Shown here: positions 63,489 to 64,000 of the stretch, piece after piece | Numbering within the stretch: position 1 is the stretch's first letter | Layout of the letters: every line of letters starts with the position of its first letter | NCBI RefSeq assembly: GCF_046530675.1 | Contig: NZ_CP172558.1 | Span: forward strand, 2,046,001 to 2,110,000 | DNA length: 64,000 nucleotides | Reading direction: 5' to 3' | DNA from: Chitinibacter sp046530675 | GTDB lineage: Bacteria; Pseudomonadota; Gammaproteobacteria; Burkholderiales; Chitinibacteraceae | Made by a program: the position numbers and the translations under genes | The notes under the pieces: generated by a model | The model's input: only the letters and a program-made list of their open reading frames with translations | What the model was told of the DNA's origin: nothing | Database searches by the model: none

Positions 63489-64000
63489 TAATGCACCTCC
63501 GTCAGATAGGATAGCTGGATCTGGATCGTCAATTGCTCTTCGGTAATGGCCTGTCTTTGCAAGTTGATTGCTTCGACCCGGACGCCTGGAATCTGCTGCA
63601 GCGCTGTTGTAAAGCGGCGGAACTGGATATAACGGCCAGTGGCTGGAAATTGCATGCTGTAGCGTTTGAGTTTGCCATCGGCTTCGATTTGGGATTTGTA
63701 ATCAACCTGATTAATGTCAATCAGATGGGCTTTGGCAATTTCATTAAGGCGACGCAGAAAGAAAGTAAATGTATCGTATTGATTGAGTTTGGGGAGCTGC
63801 TGTTCTGGAGAGCTGGCCATGAGCGGTGTACGCAAAGCACGGGATTTGCGTTCGAGTTCTGCCTCGCGATCAGCCAGATCGGCTTGATACGGTTTGAGAT
63901 CTTGCGAATAGAGTATCCAGGCGAACAGCAATAAGGCCAATCCGGCCAGACCCAGTACACCTGCGTATTTCGGAATCAGACGTAGGTACCAGAGCAAATG
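63488..64000 (-). CDS. PilO/GspM-like protein, possibly cut by the window edge
   Basis: At least 169 residues. The frame is open to the right edge; a TTG at 63997 is the only start codon near it, so the true start may lie outside. A membrane helix (YAGVLGLAGLALLLFAWILY) precedes a coiled-coil segment (DLADREAELERKSRALRT) and a ferredoxin-like domain, the PilO pattern. It would form the inner-membrane platform with a PilN-like protein expected upstream. Confidence 0.75.
   Translation of the reverse strand, partial: HLLWYLRLIPKYAGVLGLAGLALLLFAWILYSQDLKPYQADLADREAELERKSRALRTPLMASSPEQQLPKLNQYDTFTFFLRRLNEIAKAHLIDINQVDYKSQIEADGKLKRYSMQFPATGRYIQFRRFTTALQQIPGVRVEAINLQRQAITEEQLTIQIQLSYLTEVH

Overview
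The window reads as a chromosomal segment of a Gram-negative betaproteobacterium. I lean towards Neisseriales, in the Chitinibacter/Iodobacter range, but that is an impression from protein style and gene order, not a computed placement. Supporting signs are GlnE, YhdP, Nit and TldD as neighbours, a uvrA divergent from an MFS-ssb pair, a PilO/secretin/pseudopilin locus, dense coding on both strands, and many short intergenic palindromes. No rRNA, tRNA, CRISPR array, prophage or intact transposase gene was found. Almost everything is recognisable housekeeping, transport, signalling or catabolism.

Layout. 0-6.4 kb: the end of a sensor kinase, its FixJ-type regulator and a four-gene sugar ABC importer. 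6.4-17.5 kb: tRNA pseudouridine synthase, glnE divergent from yhdP, then a Nit amidase, tldD and an acetyltransferase. 17.5-24.6 kb: small envelope and hypothetical genes, a YejK-type nucleoid protein, a TraB/GumN protein, an aldo-keto reductase and a DUF2946/PepSY pair. 24.6-28.7 kb: a hybrid kinase with three PAS domains, coupled to a REC-HD-GYP phosphodiesterase. 29-34 kb: pirin divergent from a LysR regulator, a YqhA membrane protein, a cytochrome b561-YceI-YceI operon divergent from carbonic anhydrase. 34.2-35.5 kb: a repeat-rich stretch with one orphan gene. 35.5-40.5 kb: uvrA, yajR, ssb. 40.6-44.5 kb: a second cyclic-di-GMP module (HWE-type kinase plus REC-PAS-GGDEF-EAL). 44.7-55.4 kb: putrescine uptake and breakdown (ydcSTUV-patD, gabT, gabD) with a LysR regulator nearby. 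56-59.6 kb: Nudix/ThiE-like MutT, small exported proteins, xth and a Crp/Fnr regulator. 59.7-64 kb: three pseudopilins, a secretin lipoprotein, a GspC/PilP-like and a PilO-like protein, running off the right edge.

How genes work together. The ydc/pat/gab block gives a complete inferred route: putrescine import, then (with an aminotransferase not seen here) 4-aminobutanal to GABA, succinate semialdehyde and succinate. Two kinase modules in ATGA-overlapping operons feed cyclic-di-GMP turnover. Pirin and the cytochrome b561-YceI operon share a promoter-proximal element and are probably co-regulated by the LysR protein encoded next to pirin.

The most unusual structure is not a protein. A family of about a dozen 47-53 bp elements has GGGTAT at the left end, ATACCC at the right end and nested inverted arms. 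Most lie a few bases after stop codons. There are also two MITE-like elements, one of 142 bp with an apparent 8-bp target duplication and one of 270 bp with perfect 23-bp inverted ends. Start codons were moved from the longest reading frame to the best-supported start where the sequence allowed.
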